In this document: piece after piece, positions 26,587 to 35,659 of the stretch
Layout: each line of letters opens with the position of its first letter
How positions within the stretch are numbered: the stretch's first letter is position 1
Origin: Comamonadaceae bacterium
GTDB taxonomy: Bacteria; Pseudomonadota; Gammaproteobacteria; Burkholderiales; Burkholderiaceae_C
Assembly (NCBI GenBank): GCA_947447975.1
Contig: CANFLU010000005.1
Location: 1-64,000 of the forward strand
DNA: 64,000 nucleotides
Direction of reading: 5' to 3'
Program-made: the position numbers and the translations under genes
Notes under the pieces: generated by a model
Told to the model about the DNA's origin: nothing
Seen by the model: only the letters and a program-made list of their open reading frames with translations
Database searches by the model: none

Positions 26587-26681
26587 GCCACCACCATAAC
26601 GATCGGCCCATTTACACATACCTGTGGATCGCCACGGCCTGTGGCCCCGCAGTACCTGGATCAAGCGCTTGCGGCTTTACG

Positions 26682-27983
26682 CTAGGCTTTTGGCGAGGAT
26701 CGCTGCGTGGCCAAGACCTTGTCCACGCGACGGCCATCGAGGTCAATAACCTCAAACACCCAACCCTGATGGCTGATGCGTTCACCCAGCTTGGGTAAAT
26801 GGCCGGTCAAGGCCATGAGTAAGCCGGCCAAGGTGTTGTAGCGGCCCCGGTCTTCGTCGGGCAATTCGTCCAAGTCCAAGCGCGCCTTGACTTCATCGAC
26901 GGGCATCACGCCATCCAATAACCAGGAACCGTCCTCGCGCCGGGTAGCCCAGGCCTCGGTTTGGGGACCGTATTGCAACTCCCCCGTAATGGCCTCTAGC
27001 AAGTCGCGGGGCGTGAGCAGGCCCTGCACCACGCCGTACTCATCGACCACAAACAGCAGCCGCGCCGCTTTCAGCCGGAACTGCTCGAGTAACTCCATGG
27101 CGCTCAAGGTCTCGGGTACAAACACCGCCGCCTGCGCAAAAGCAGCTATCGGCTCCTGGCTGTGCGCGCCCAGATCCAGCAAATGCGCCACGCTGATCAC
27201 ACCGACCACATCGTCTAAGGAAGCGCGGCACACCGGATACCAAGAATGCGCACCCTTGCCCGCGCCGCGGCCAGCCAGGCGCAAGCAATCGGCCACGCTG
27301 ACCGAGGCGTCTAGCCATTGCACGTCACTGCGCGGCGTCATCAGGGAAGTGAGCGCTCGCTCGTCCAAGCGGAATACGTTTTGCACCATCTGGTGCTCAT
27401 GCTCTTCGATCAAGCCAGCGTCCACGCCCTCTTCCAAGCTGGCCGAGATTTCTTCCTCGGTGACCGCGCGGGCCGTGTTGGTGTCTATGCGCAAGAGCTT
27501 GAGGGTGGCCGCCGTGGTGCCCGAGAGCAGTTTCACAAACGGTTTGGCCGCCTGCGCCAGCCACAACATAGGCCGCGCTACCCAACAGGCCATGGTCTCG
27601 GGGTGCAATTGACCGATGCGCTTGGGCACCAGCTCACCAAAAATAATGGTGGTAAAGGTAATCACGGTGACGACCAGGGCGGTGGCCGTGAGCGCCGCCG
27701 GCTTGTCGGCCATGCCCAGAGCTACCATCCAGGCCGCCACGCCATCGCTAAAAGCAGCCTCTCCGACAATGCCGTTGAGTACGCCGATAGAGGTAATCCC
27801 CACCTGCACCGTAGACAAAAATTGATTGGGGTTGCTGAGCAGCTCTAGGGCCGCTTGCGCGCCCTTGTCACCCGCCTCGGCCAAGGCACCCAAACGGGCC
27901 CGCCGGCTGCCGGTCAGCGCCAACTCGGACATGGCAAAGAAGCCGTTGAGCAGCGTCAAAAAAATGATCAGCAAAAATTCCAT
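26682..27983 (-). CDS. CNNM/CorC-type (HlyC-like) membrane protein
   Basis: 433 aa. An N-terminal DUF21 transmembrane domain (MEFLLIIFLTLLNGFFAMSEL onward, with GELVPKRIGQ) is followed by two CBS motifs (LTSLMTPRSDVQWLDA and VPETLSAMELLEQF with FVVDEYGVVQGLLT) and a C-terminal CorC_HlyC domain (WLLDGVMPVDEVKARL). Members are linked to divalent-cation transport; hemolysin is only a historical label. The ATG at 27983 is chosen since the membrane domain starts there. It is divergent from the ApaH-type gene with only 24 bp between starts, so the promoters must overlap the coding ends. Confidence 0.88.
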   Translation of the reverse strand: MEFLLIIFLTLLNGFFAMSELALTGSRRARLGALAEAGDKGAQAALELLSNPNQFLSTVQVGITSIGVLNGIVGEAAFSDGVAAWMVALGMADKPAALTATALVVTVITFTTIIFGELVPKRIGQLHPETMACWVARPMLWLAQAAKPFVKLLSGTTAATLKLLRIDTNTARAVTEEEISASLEEGVDAGLIEEHEHQMVQNVFRLDERALTSLMTPRSDVQWLDASVSVADCLRLAGRGAGKGAHSWYPVCRASLDDVVGVISVAHLLDLGAHSQEPIAAFAQAAVFVPETLSAMELLEQFRLKAARLLFVVDEYGVVQGLLTPRDLLEAITGELQYGPQTEAWATRREDGSWLLDGVMPVDEVKARLDLDELPDEDRGRYNTLAGLLMALTGHLPKLGERISHQGWVFEVIDLDGRRVDKVLATQRSSPKA

Positions 27984-28007
27984 GGAATCCACAAGACAAT
28001 CAACACT

Positions 28008-28865
28008 ATGGCACTTTACTTGATCGGCGACATCCAGGGCTGTAATAGCGCGTTCGAGCGCCTCTTGGCCCATATCGACTTTTCCCCCAGCCGGGACACG
28101 CTGTATGTGCTGGGCGACCTGGTCAACCGCGGCCCGGACTCCGCGGGCGTATTGCGGCGCCTGCGCACGCTGCAAGGTGCGGCGTACTGCCTGCTAGGTA
28201 ACCACGACCTGCATTTGCTGGCGGTAGCGCAGGGGCTGCGCAAAGCCCACCGCAAGGACACGCTCGATGGGGTGCTGCACGCACCAGATCGACAGGACTT
28301 GTTGAACTGGCTGCGCCAGCAGTCCCTGGCCCTGCAGGTGCGCCACCATGGCGTCACGGTGCTGATGGTGCACGCCGGGGTCTTACCGGCCTGGACCTGC
28401 GAGAAGACCATGGCCCTGGCTCAAGAGGTGCAGACCGTGTTGCGCGGCCCGGACTATGCGGATTTTTTGGCGCATATGTATAGCAATTTACCTGACCAAT
28501 GGGATGAAGGGCTGCAAGGCAATGCGCGCCTGCGCCTGATCGTCAATGCCCTGACGCGCATACGCTTTTGCGACGCCCAGGGGCGCATGGAGTTTGATAC
28601 CAAAGAAGGGCTGGCCGCCACGCCCGCAGGCTTTACACCCTGGTTTGACGCACCCGGGCGGCGCACGGTCGGCGACACCGTAGCCTTCGGGCATTGGTCT
28701 ACGCTGGGCTGGTTGGGCCGCAGCGATGTGCTGTCTTTGGACAGCGGCTGCGTCTGGGGAGGCTGTTTGAGCGCGCTTAGGCTAGAGGCGCCCGATGGCC
28801 ATGGGCGCCTGCACCACACACTCTTGCAAGTGCCCTGCGAGCAGGCGCTAGCGCTGGGCGACTAA
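28008..28865 (+). CDS. apaH: Bis(5'-nucleosyl)-tetraphosphatase (symmetrical) ApaH
   Basis: 285 aa metallophosphoesterase that cleaves Ap4A to two ADP. Metal-binding motifs are visible: YLIGDIQGC, YVLGDLVNRGPDS, CLLGNHDLH, and later MVHAG and FGHWSTLG. The ATG at 28008 gives the standard N-terminus MALYLIGDIQG. Converges on rhlE with a 4-nt overlap of stop regions. Confidence 0.93.
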   Translation: MALYLIGDIQGCNSAFERLLAHIDFSPSRDTLYVLGDLVNRGPDSAGVLRRLRTLQGAAYCLLGNHDLHLLAVAQGLRKAHRKDTLDGVLHAPDRQDLLNWLRQQSLALQVRHHGVTVLMVHAGVLPAWTCEKTMALAQEVQTVLRGPDYADFLAHMYSNLPDQWDEGLQGNARLRLIVNALTRIRFCDAQGRMEFDTKEGLAATPAGFTPWFDAPGRRTVGDTVAFGHWSTLGWLGRSDVLSLDSGCVWGGCLSALRLEAPDGHGRLHHTLLQVPCEQALALGD

Positions 28866-30445
28866 GAAGAAGTTTCTTCAGTCGCCTTGAACAAAAAGGC
28901 CACGCGCCGCTTGGGCTTGATATTGGCCGATATGCTGCGCCCGCCGGTACGTGGCGCTGCTTCCCAAGAAGGCTTGACTTCGGGCGCCACACTGGGCTCG
29001 TAAGGCTGATCAAAAAACGGATCTTTAGGCGGTGCGGGCGGGCGGGTGTAATCGCGCCGGGGCGCGCGCTCGTCGCGGGCGGGACGGGCGTATTGGCCTT
29101 CATGCGCAATATCGCGCAATCCGCCGCGCTCGCTGCTGCGCGGGGCACGGCGCGAATCGTCGCGCGCTTCGTCCTGGTACATGCGTCGGCCGTCGTTGAT
29201 ACGGCCTTGACCCGCAGCTGGACCATCCTCTTCAAACTCGATGGCTTCGAGCTCAATCTTGGTCTTGATCAGCTTTTCGATATCGGCCACGAGGCGCGCA
29301 TCGTTTTTGCCACCGACAAAACTCACGGCCAAGCCGGACGCCCCAGCACGGCCGGTGCGGCCAATGCGGTGCACATAGTCTTCGGCGTTAAAGGGCACGT
29401 CAAAGTTGAATACGGCAGGCACGTCTTTGATGTCCAGGCCGCGCGCGGCCACGTCGGTACAGACGAGCAAATCGACCTCACCGCTTTTGAAGGCTTCCAA
29501 CGCTTTGAGGCGCTCGTCCTGGCTTTTGTCGCCATGCAAAGCGGTGGTCTTGAGGCCTTCGCGCTCGAGCGAACGCGCCAAGCGGGCGCAGCCGAGCTTG
29601 CTGTTGACAAACACAAAAGCCTGCTTGAGTTGGTGTTTGCGAATGACGTGGTGCAGGGCGCGCCGCTTGTCGTCTTCGCCCACGCTGTAAAAATGTTGTT
29701 CCACCGTGGACGCAGTGGCATTGGAGCGCGCCACTTCGATGGTGATGGGGTCTTGCAAATAACTGCTGGCCAGGCGCTTGATTTCGGGCGAGAAGGTGGC
29801 CGAAAACAGCAGCGTGGTGCGCTGCTTGGGCAGGTAGCTCAGGATGCGCTGCAAATCAGGCAAAAAGCCGATGTCCAGCATGCGGTCGGCTTCGTCCAGC
29901 ACCACATACTCGACCTGGTTGAGCACGGCGTTTTTGGCCTCGATATGGTCGAGTAAACGCCCAGGGGTGGCCACCAGCACTTCCACGCCTTTTTTCAGCT
30001 CCAAGGTTTGCGGCTTCATGTCCATGCCGCCAAAGACCACGGCGCTGCGCAGTTGGGTGTACTTGGCGTAGAGCCTGACTTGCTGGGCCACCTGGTCGGC
30101 CAGCTCGCGGGTGGGCAAAAGCACCAAGGCGCGCACCGGATGGCGGGCGGGCGAGGTGGAGGCGTTTTCGTGCTTGAGCAGGCGGTGTAACAGGGGCAGG
30201 GAGAAGGCGGCCGTCTTGCCGGTGCCGGTCTGGGCGGCGCCCATCACGTCTTTGCCAGTCATCACCACGGGAATGGCCTGGGCCTGGATGGGCGTCATGG
30301 ATTCGTAGCCCATTTCAGCCACCGCACGGGCCAAGGGCGCGGCCAGTTGCAGCTGGGCAAAGGCCATGACAGGGGTGTCTGTCGTCAGGGAATCAGGGGA
30401 TTGGGAGGCTGCGGTGTCAGGTATCTGTTCGGGCATGCATAGCAA
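28862..30445 (-). CDS. rhlE: DEAD-box RNA helicase RhlE
   Basis: 527 aa. Q motif with MTPIQAQAIPVVMTGKD, Walker A AQTGTGKTAAF, VLDEADRMLDIGF (DEAD), LLFSATFS (SAT), and in the second RecA domain VCTDVAARGLDIK and HRIGRTGRAG. The C-terminal 110 residues are Arg/Pro/Asp-rich and disordered, as in RhlE proteins, and end with a basic KPKRRVAFLF motif. The first ATG (30445) is used; a second at 30436 is equally possible. Confidence 0.92.
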   Translation of the reverse strand: MLCMPEQIPDTAASQSPDSLTTDTPVMAFAQLQLAAPLARAVAEMGYESMTPIQAQAIPVVMTGKDVMGAAQTGTGKTAAFSLPLLHRLLKHENASTSPARHPVRALVLLPTRELADQVAQQVRLYAKYTQLRSAVVFGGMDMKPQTLELKKGVEVLVATPGRLLDHIEAKNAVLNQVEYVVLDEADRMLDIGFLPDLQRILSYLPKQRTTLLFSATFSPEIKRLASSYLQDPITIEVARSNATASTVEQHFYSVGEDDKRRALHHVIRKHQLKQAFVFVNSKLGCARLARSLEREGLKTTALHGDKSQDERLKALEAFKSGEVDLLVCTDVAARGLDIKDVPAVFNFDVPFNAEDYVHRIGRTGRAGASGLAVSFVGGKNDARLVADIEKLIKTKIELEAIEFEEDGPAAGQGRINDGRRMYQDEARDDSRRAPRSSERGGLRDIAHEGQYARPARDERAPRRDYTRPPAPPKDPFFDQPYEPSVAPEVKPSWEAAPRTGGRSISANIKPKRRVAFLFKATEETSS

Positions 30446-30475
30446 AAGTAGTGGCTATCCATCCGATAGCAGGTT

Positions 30476-30531
30476 GCCCCGGGAGCCGGGGCGCAAGCCG
30501 GATTATCCCCGATACCGCGGGAAACCGGCTT
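30476..30531. other. Two hairpins between rhlE and dcd
   Basis: GCCCCGG/CCGGGGC (30476-30482 and 30486-30492, 3-nt loop) and AAGCCGG/CCGGCTT (30495-30501 and 30525-30531). The second begins right after the dcd stop. On the dcd strand no T-run follows, so termination is only a possibility. Confidence 0.35.
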
Positions 30532-30533
30532 TT

Positions 30534-31100
30534 TCAGGCTTTGGGCAGGGTCACACCCACTTGGCCCTGGTATTTGCCGCCCCGGTCTTTGTAGCTGGTT
30601 TCGCAGACTTCGTCGCTTTCAAAGAACAGCACCTGGGCGCAGCCCTCACCGGCATAAATCTTGGCCGGCAGTGGCGTGGTGTTGGAAAACTCCAGAGTCA
30701 CATAGCCTTCCCACTCCGGCTCGAAGGGGGTGACGTTGACGATGATGCCGCAGCGCGCATAGGTGGATTTACCGAGGCAAATCGTCAGCACATTGCGCGG
30801 GATTCGGAAATATTCCAGCGTGCGCGCCAGCGCAAAGCTATTGGGCGGGATGATGCAGACGTCGTCGTGGAAATCGACAAAGCTCTTTTCATCAAAGTTT
30901 TTGGGGTCCACCACCGTGCTGTGGATATTGGTGAACACCTTGAACTCCGGCGCGCAGCGGATGTCGTAGCCGTAGCTGCTGGTGCCATAGGAAATGATTT
31001 TTTTGCCCTCGGCCTCGCGCACCTGGCGGGGCTCGAAGGGCTCGATCATGCCGGTGGTCTCGGCCATACGGCGTATCCATTTGTCGCTTTTAATACTCAT
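30534..31100 (-). CDS. dcd: dCTP deaminase
   Basis: 188 aa, full length. Converts dCTP to dUTP for thymidylate synthesis. Signature segments: [14 protein letters not shown] at the start, [37 protein letters not shown] containing the conserved Ser-Arg and Glu region ([13 protein letters not shown]). The ATG at 31100 is preferred over the longer frame that would start inside the promoter region. Confidence 0.95.
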   Translation of the reverse strand: MSIKSDKWIRRMAETTGMIEPFEPRQVREAEGKKIISYGTSSYGYDIRCAPEFKVFTNIHSTVVDPKNFDEKSFVDFHDDVCIIPPNSFALARTLEYFRIPRNVLTICLGKSTYARCGIIVNVTPFEPEWEGYVTLEFSNTTPLPAKIYAGEGCAQVLFFESDEVCETSYKDRGGKYQGQVGVTLPKA

Positions 31101-31162
31101 ACGAAGGTGCTTCCGGTTACTGCGGCCTATTGTAGGCAGGGGCTCAGCGGGGCAACGCGGGC

Positions 31163-32518
31163 TTAAAACCGCCCGGCGCTTTGCCACATGCCAGCGCGCT
31201 CGGGCACGGTGGCTGCCAGCACCGTGCGCTCGATAAGCCGGTCGTCGCCCAGGACGATGAGAGAGAACAAAAGTTCGTCCAGGGTATTGGCAAGTTTGGT
31301 TTTGCGCGCGAGCAAAGGGGTCACCTTAGGTTGCAGCACCACAAAATCAGCCTCGCAACCGGGCAATAAATTGCCCACCACGCCCTCTAAGCCCATGGCG
31401 CGGGCCGCGCCTGCCGTGTGCTGCCACCACAAATGCTGGGGCGAGAGCGATAAACCGGCTTTGGAGCGGCCTTCGCGCCCCACGTAATACGCCGCCAGCA
31501 TGGTCTGAAACGGGCTAAAACTGGTGCCGCCGCCCACATCGCTGGCCAAGCCGTAGGGAAAACCGGCTGCATTGGCACCGGCGTAATCGAAATAGCCGCT
31601 TGCCAAAAACAAATTGCTGGTCGGGCAGACCGCAGCGGACGCGCCGCTGCTGCGCATGAGCGCGCGGTCGGCCTCGTCAAAGTGGATGCAATGGGCATAG
31701 ACCGCGCGCTCGCGCAAAAGGCCAAAATCCGCATAGGTCGCCAAATAGCTGCTGGAGTTTGGAAACAAGTCCCGCGCCCAAGCGATTTCATCCTGGTTCT
31801 CGGCCACATGGCTTTGAATCCAGACATCCGGGTATTTGGCAGCGAGTTCCCCCGCGCCGCGCAATTGCGCGTCGGTGGAGGTGGGCGCAAAGCGCGGCGT
31901 GATGGCATATCCCAAGCGGTCTTTGCAATGCCATTGCTGAATCAATTCCTCCGACTCCACCAAGCTGTGCTCTACCGCGTCGCGCCCCCGGCCCGGCTGG
32001 TTCAGCAAGGCCGCCGGCGCATGCCGGTCCATCAGGCACAGGCCGGTCACCAAGCGCATGCCACGCCGCTCTGCCTCAGAAAACAAAGCGCTCACCGAAC
32101 TGCTGTGCGTGGTGGCAAAGGCCAGGGCCGTGCTGACCCCATTGCGCAGTAACTCATCGACAAAAAAAGTGGCCGCTTCAGCGCAATAGGCCGGGTTCGC
32201 AAAGCGCTGTTCTTCGGGGAAGGTGTAGTTTTCCAGCCAAGGCAGCAAGCCGTCGGCCGGGGAGCCTATGACATTGATTTGCGGGAAGTGCACATGCATG
32301 TCCACAAACCCCGGCGCGATGATGCGCCCGGGCAAGTGTTCCACCGGTAAGCGGCAGTTCAGCGCAGACAGCGTGCGCCAGTCGCCAATGGCTTGCACCA
32401 CGTCGCGGCCCTGCGCATCGGGTGCTACCACTAGCAAACCGTCTTCCTCCCACTGCGCAACAGGCAGCGCCGGGTCGGGAAACCACAAGAGGCTGGCCCG
32501 ATAGCCGCGCGCGCTCAT
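31163..32518 (-). CDS. guaD: Guanine deaminase
   Basis: 451 aa amidohydrolase that converts guanine to xanthine. Metal-site motif [12 protein letters not shown], then [10 protein letters not shown], the [13 protein letters not shown] segment, [11 protein letters not shown], and the final Asp in [13 protein letters not shown]. Its start overlaps the queD stop as ATGA, so the two are co-translated. Confidence 0.92.
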   Translation of the reverse strand: MSARGYRASLLWFPDPALPVAQWEEDGLLVVAPDAQGRDVVQAIGDWRTLSALNCRLPVEHLPGRIIAPGFVDMHVHFPQINVIGSPADGLLPWLENYTFPEEQRFANPAYCAEAATFFVDELLRNGVSTALAFATTHSSSVSALFSEAERRGMRLVTGLCLMDRHAPAALLNQPGRGRDAVEHSLVESEELIQQWHCKDRLGYAITPRFAPTSTDAQLRGAGELAAKYPDVWIQSHVAENQDEIAWARDLFPNSSSYLATYADFGLLRERAVYAHCIHFDEADRALMRSSGASAAVCPTSNLFLASGYFDYAGANAAGFPYGLASDVGGGTSFSPFQTMLAAYYVGREGRSKAGLSLSPQHLWWQHTAGAARAMGLEGVVGNLLPGCEADFVVLQPKVTPLLARKTKLANTLDELLFSLIVLGDDRLIERTVLAATVPERAGMWQSAGRF

Positions 32519-32898
32519 GCGCGCTCCAAGGTGCAGCTATCGCCCAGGGCTTCGCGCCATACCCGCACCCGCTGCAAACCGGCAAAGTCTGCCGCCAGCG
32601 CTTGCCAAACAAATGCACACAAGTTCTCCAAAGTGGCCGGCCCCAGGCCCGGCACTTCGTCGAGCAGCCGGTGGTCGAGCTGCGGGCGCAAAGCTTCAAT
32701 GCGCTGGCGCACCTGGCCCAGGTCCACCACCATGCCCGATTGCGTATCGGGCTGACCGGAAATGCTGACTTCGGCGTGGTAGGTGTGGCCGTGTACGCGC
32801 AAGCTGCCTTCAGTCTCTATCTCGCGGCGCAAGGTGTGCGCGGCATCGAAAAAAAACTTTTGGCTAATGCAAAAGGCTTGGGGTAGTGCGTGGGACAT
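32515..32898 (-). CDS. queD: 6-carboxytetrahydropterin synthase QueD-like protein
   Basis: 127 aa PTPS-family enzyme of the 7-deazaguanine (queuosine) pathway. Zinc ligands appear as His21 (DAAHT) and His36/His38 (RVHGHTY). The family motif CxxxHGH of E. coli QueD reads SLRVHGH here, so the usual catalytic Cys is a Ser (residue 32). The remaining motifs, VDLGQVRQRIE and LDHRLLDEVPGLGPATLE, fit QueD well. It is linked to queE (47 bp upstream) and overlaps guaD. Confidence 0.85.
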   Translation of the reverse strand: MSHALPQAFCISQKFFFDAAHTLRREIETEGSLRVHGHTYHAEVSISGQPDTQSGMVVDLGQVRQRIEALRPQLDHRLLDEVPGLGPATLENLCAFVWQALAADFAGLQRVRVWREALGDSCTLERA

Positions 32899-32945
32899 GG
32901 ATGAACTTTCTTAACGGGCGTGGCGCGCTGCAAGGCCAGCGGTAC

Positions 32946-33590
32946 TTAGCGGATGCCGCTCACTTTATGGGTTTGCATGCTGAGCTTCCACACCGGTTCC
33001 TGCAGGCACAGGTCTATGCATATTTGGGTATTGCGTTTTTGCAGCACATCGTCCAGCGGCTGCAGACGGTGGTGGCTAAAGGGAAGTGATTGCATGGCTT
33101 GCATGTCGGCCAATGAAAAGCCGGACTGCGGCCAGACCAGCTTGAGTTCCTGCCCTTGCCGCTGCACCCAGGGGGCCCCGGCTTTGGGGCTGACGCATAG
33201 CCAGTCGATGCCTGCGGGCGCAGCGATGCTGCCATTGGTTTCTACGGCGATTTCAAAGCCCTGCGCGTGCAGCGCTTCGATCAGTTCGGCATCCAGCTGC
33301 AACAAAGGCTCGCCGCCGGTCAGCACCACAAAGCGCTGCGCTGCAAAGCCTGCAGGCCAAAGCGCTGCGACTTGCGCTGCCAAGGCGCCAGCACTATCAA
33401 AACGTCCACCCAGCGTGCCATCGGTGCCGACAAAGTCGGTATCGCAAAAACGGCAAACGGCGCTGGCGCGGTCTTGCTCACGGCCGGACCATAAATTGCA
33501 ACCGGCAAAGCGGCAAAACACCGCAGGCCGGCCGGCTTGCGTACCCTCGCCTTGCAGGGTGTAGAAAATTTCTTTGACCTGGTAGCTCAT
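32946..33590 (-). CDS. queE: 7-carboxy-7-deazaguanine synthase QueE
   Basis: 214 aa radical SAM enzyme that ring-contracts carboxytetrahydropterin in queuosine precursor synthesis. It has the unusual QueE cluster motif C-x14-C-x2-C (Cys31, Cys46, Cys49, in AGCNLWSG and AVCRFCDTDF), YTLQGEGTQAGRPA at the N-terminus and VLTGGEPLLQ. The family's standard N-terminus MSYQVKEIFYTLQGEG fixes the start. Upstream of queD in the same direction. Confidence 0.92.
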   Translation of the reverse strand: MSYQVKEIFYTLQGEGTQAGRPAVFCRFAGCNLWSGREQDRASAVCRFCDTDFVGTDGTLGGRFDSAGALAAQVAALWPAGFAAQRFVVLTGGEPLLQLDAELIEALHAQGFEIAVETNGSIAAPAGIDWLCVSPKAGAPWVQRQGQELKLVWPQSGFSLADMQAMQSLPFSHHRLQPLDDVLQKRNTQICIDLCLQEPVWKLSMQTHKVSGIR

Positions 33591-33876
33591 AAGGCCTGCG
33601 CTAGCGCGCCATAGGCCAGTAGCGGGCGAGCAAGCTCGATTTCGCGGACAGCGGGCGCACTAGCGCATACTGTCGCAACGAGGTTTTTATACATGGTAGT
33701 CCTCTACATGGCCCGGGCTTACAAGGTGAACATCCCCGCCGGGCTCGGGGACGAAAGCAAGCAATTTTACAATCGAGCCTTTCGTATGCGCCGCACTGCG
33801 CTTGCGCCCTGTAAATACTTCGCTGTCCGCCTACACGCCTGCTACGCCAACTGTCCCTTTGTCCAACTCACCAGCG

Positions 33877-34842
33877 ATGTCCGCAGCCCCTGCACCCACC
33901 CCCATCACCCCGCCCGACTTCGATCCGCATGCGGGCCCGGGCATTGAGTGGCCTACCTGGCTGGTGTGCGCTTGTATTTACGGGGGATGGCTGGGCGCCC
34001 TGCGCTGGTACCGGGTAGAGGCCTCGGGCTGGGCCTTGGTACTCATCATCGTGCTGGCGGCCTGGTACATGAGCTTGCAACACGAACTGGTACACGGCCA
34101 CCCAACCCCTTACGCTTGGCTGAACCGTGCACTGGGCCTGCTGCCTATCGCGGTGTGGTACCCGTTTGATGTTTACCGCAGCAGCCATTTGGCACACCAC
34201 CGCGACGAAGTGCTGACCTACCCCAGCCAGGACCCGGAAAGCAACTACCTGGACCCCGAGGACTTTGCTAGCCGCAGCGCGCCTTTGCGCTTTCTTTTGG
34301 TGGCCCAACGCACTGCATTGGGCCGGTTTTGCATCACACCGGCTTTTGCGATTTTTCATTTGCTGCGGCCGCTGAGCCAAGCGGGCTACTGGAAGAGCCC
34401 GCGCATGCGTTGGACCTGGGTACAACACACGTTATTACTGCTGCTCATGCTGTGGGGGGTACAAAGCTATGCCGGTATCAGTCCGTGGCTTTATCTGGCA
34501 CTAGGCTATGCCTGTTTGGGCCTTGCCATCATGCGCTCCTACTATGAACACCGGCCTGCGGCCGACCCCCAGCACCGGATCGTCATTAATGAAGCGGGCT
34601 GGCTGTGGCGTCTGCTTTTTCTCAACAACAATTACCACGCGGTGCACCATGCACAGCCCAAGCTGGCCTGGTACCGCATCCCTTCGCTGTACCGGACCCA
34701 CAAAGACTATTTTCTGGAACGCAACGGGGGTTATTTTTTGACTGGCTATCTTGCATTTTTCGCCCGGCATGCCCTTCGACCCTTAGATGCGCCGGGGCAG
34801 CAAACGCGGGATTTGCCGCCTGCATACCGGCATCCGCTATGA
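33877..34842 (+). CDS. Fatty acid desaturase family protein
   Basis: About 321 aa integral-membrane di-iron desaturase or hydroxylase. Three histidine boxes are visible: HELVHGH, HLAHHRDE and NNNYHAVHH, with several hydrophobic spans between them (WPTWLVCACIYGGWLGAL, ALVLIIVLAAWYM, LLLLLMLWGVQ). Substrate unknown; could act on a fatty acid, carotenoid or other lipid. The ATG at 33877 is chosen; a TTG start at 33802 in the same frame is possible and neither has a good ribosome site. The 286 bp upstream hold no other gene. It overlaps the next gene as ATGA. Confidence 0.85.
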   Translation: MSAAPAPTPITPPDFDPHAGPGIEWPTWLVCACIYGGWLGALRWYRVEASGWALVLIIVLAAWYMSLQHELVHGHPTPYAWLNRALGLLPIAVWYPFDVYRSSHLAHHRDEVLTYPSQDPESNYLDPEDFASRSAPLRFLLVAQRTALGRFCITPAFAIFHLLRPLSQAGYWKSPRMRWTWVQHTLLLLLMLWGVQSYAGISPWLYLALGYACLGLAIMRSYYEHRPAADPQHRIVINEAGWLWRLLFLNNNYHAVHHAQPKLAWYRIPSLYRTHKDYFLERNGGYFLTGYLAFFARHALRPLDAPGQQTRDLPPAYRHPL

Positions 34843-35645
34843 GCGGGCGACACGTTGCACTGCCCATGTACCTGGGCGCTCCGCAGGCCGTGCAGTCGCT
34901 TTGGTCGGTGTTGCGAGAGGCATTAGTTTGCAAGGGCCTGCAGCCACTGCCTGACGCCATAAGCTGGCCGCAAGATTTGCATGCGCATTGGCGCGCCCCG
35001 GACCTTTTACTAAGCCAAACCTGCGGCTACCCCTTCACCCATGCCTTGCAGGGCCAGGTGCAATTGCTGGGGTGCTTTCGCTATGTGGCGCCCGGCTGCG
35101 AAGGTATTCATTGCCGCAGCGTTTTAATTGCCCGCAAGGAATCCGCGCACCTCGCCTTGGAAGATTTTCGGGACCAGCGTGTTGCTTTTAACAGTACGGA
35201 TTCGCAATCGGGCTACAACGCTCTTCGTGCGCTGATAGCTCCGCTAGCGCGGCAGGGCCGCTTTTTCAGCCAAGCGCTGGCTACTGGTGGCCACCGCCTC
35301 TCAGTGCAAGCCGTGCGCGATGGCCGCGCCGACCTGGCCGCCATCGACTGCGTGACCTGGGCCTTGCTGCAAACGCATGATCTACCCGCGACAGAGGGCC
35401 TGTGCGCCATCGGCCACAGCGCCCCCTACCCCGGGTTGCCGCTCATCACATCGCTGCACACCCCGCCCGAGCAGGTACAGGCCCTGCGCCATTGCTTGCA
35501 GGGCTTGGTCATCGCACCTGCGGCCGCACAAGCCCTTGGACAGCTACGGATAGCAGGGTTTGAAACACCGGACTTGGCGGTTTACCAACGCTGTTTAGAG
35601 ATGGAAATGAGCGCCATCGCCTGCGGCTATCCGCAATTGACCTAA
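34839..35645 (+). CDS. PhnD-like phosphate/phosphonate substrate-binding protein without signal peptide
   Basis: 268 aa. The middle (FRDQRVAFNSTDSQSGYNALRAL) matches the periplasmic phosphate/phosphonate-binding (PhnD-like) fold, followed by DGRADLAAIDCVTW, the usual second-lobe motif. The N-terminus MSGRHVALPMYLGAP has no hydrophobic signal sequence, so it would remain cytosolic unless exported otherwise. No ABC permease or ATPase is nearby. It is coupled to the desaturase gene by ATGA. The ligand and the reason for the pairing are unknown. Confidence 0.7.
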   Translation: MSGRHVALPMYLGAPQAVQSLWSVLREALVCKGLQPLPDAISWPQDLHAHWRAPDLLLSQTCGYPFTHALQGQVQLLGCFRYVAPGCEGIHCRSVLIARKESAHLALEDFRDQRVAFNSTDSQSGYNALRALIAPLARQGRFFSQALATGGHRLSVQAVRDGRADLAAIDCVTWALLQTHDLPATEGLCAIGHSAPYPGLPLITSLHTPPEQVQALRHCLQGLVIAPAAAQALGQLRIAGFETPDLAVYQRCLEMEMSAIACGYPQLT

Positions 35646-35659
35646 AGGCGAATCTGCGC

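Noticed and set aside
28862-30445. Long plus-strand frames opposite rhlE (for example 29093-29956)
   Set aside because: They are shadows of the GC-rich rhlE coding strand; all DEAD-box motifs are on the minus strand.
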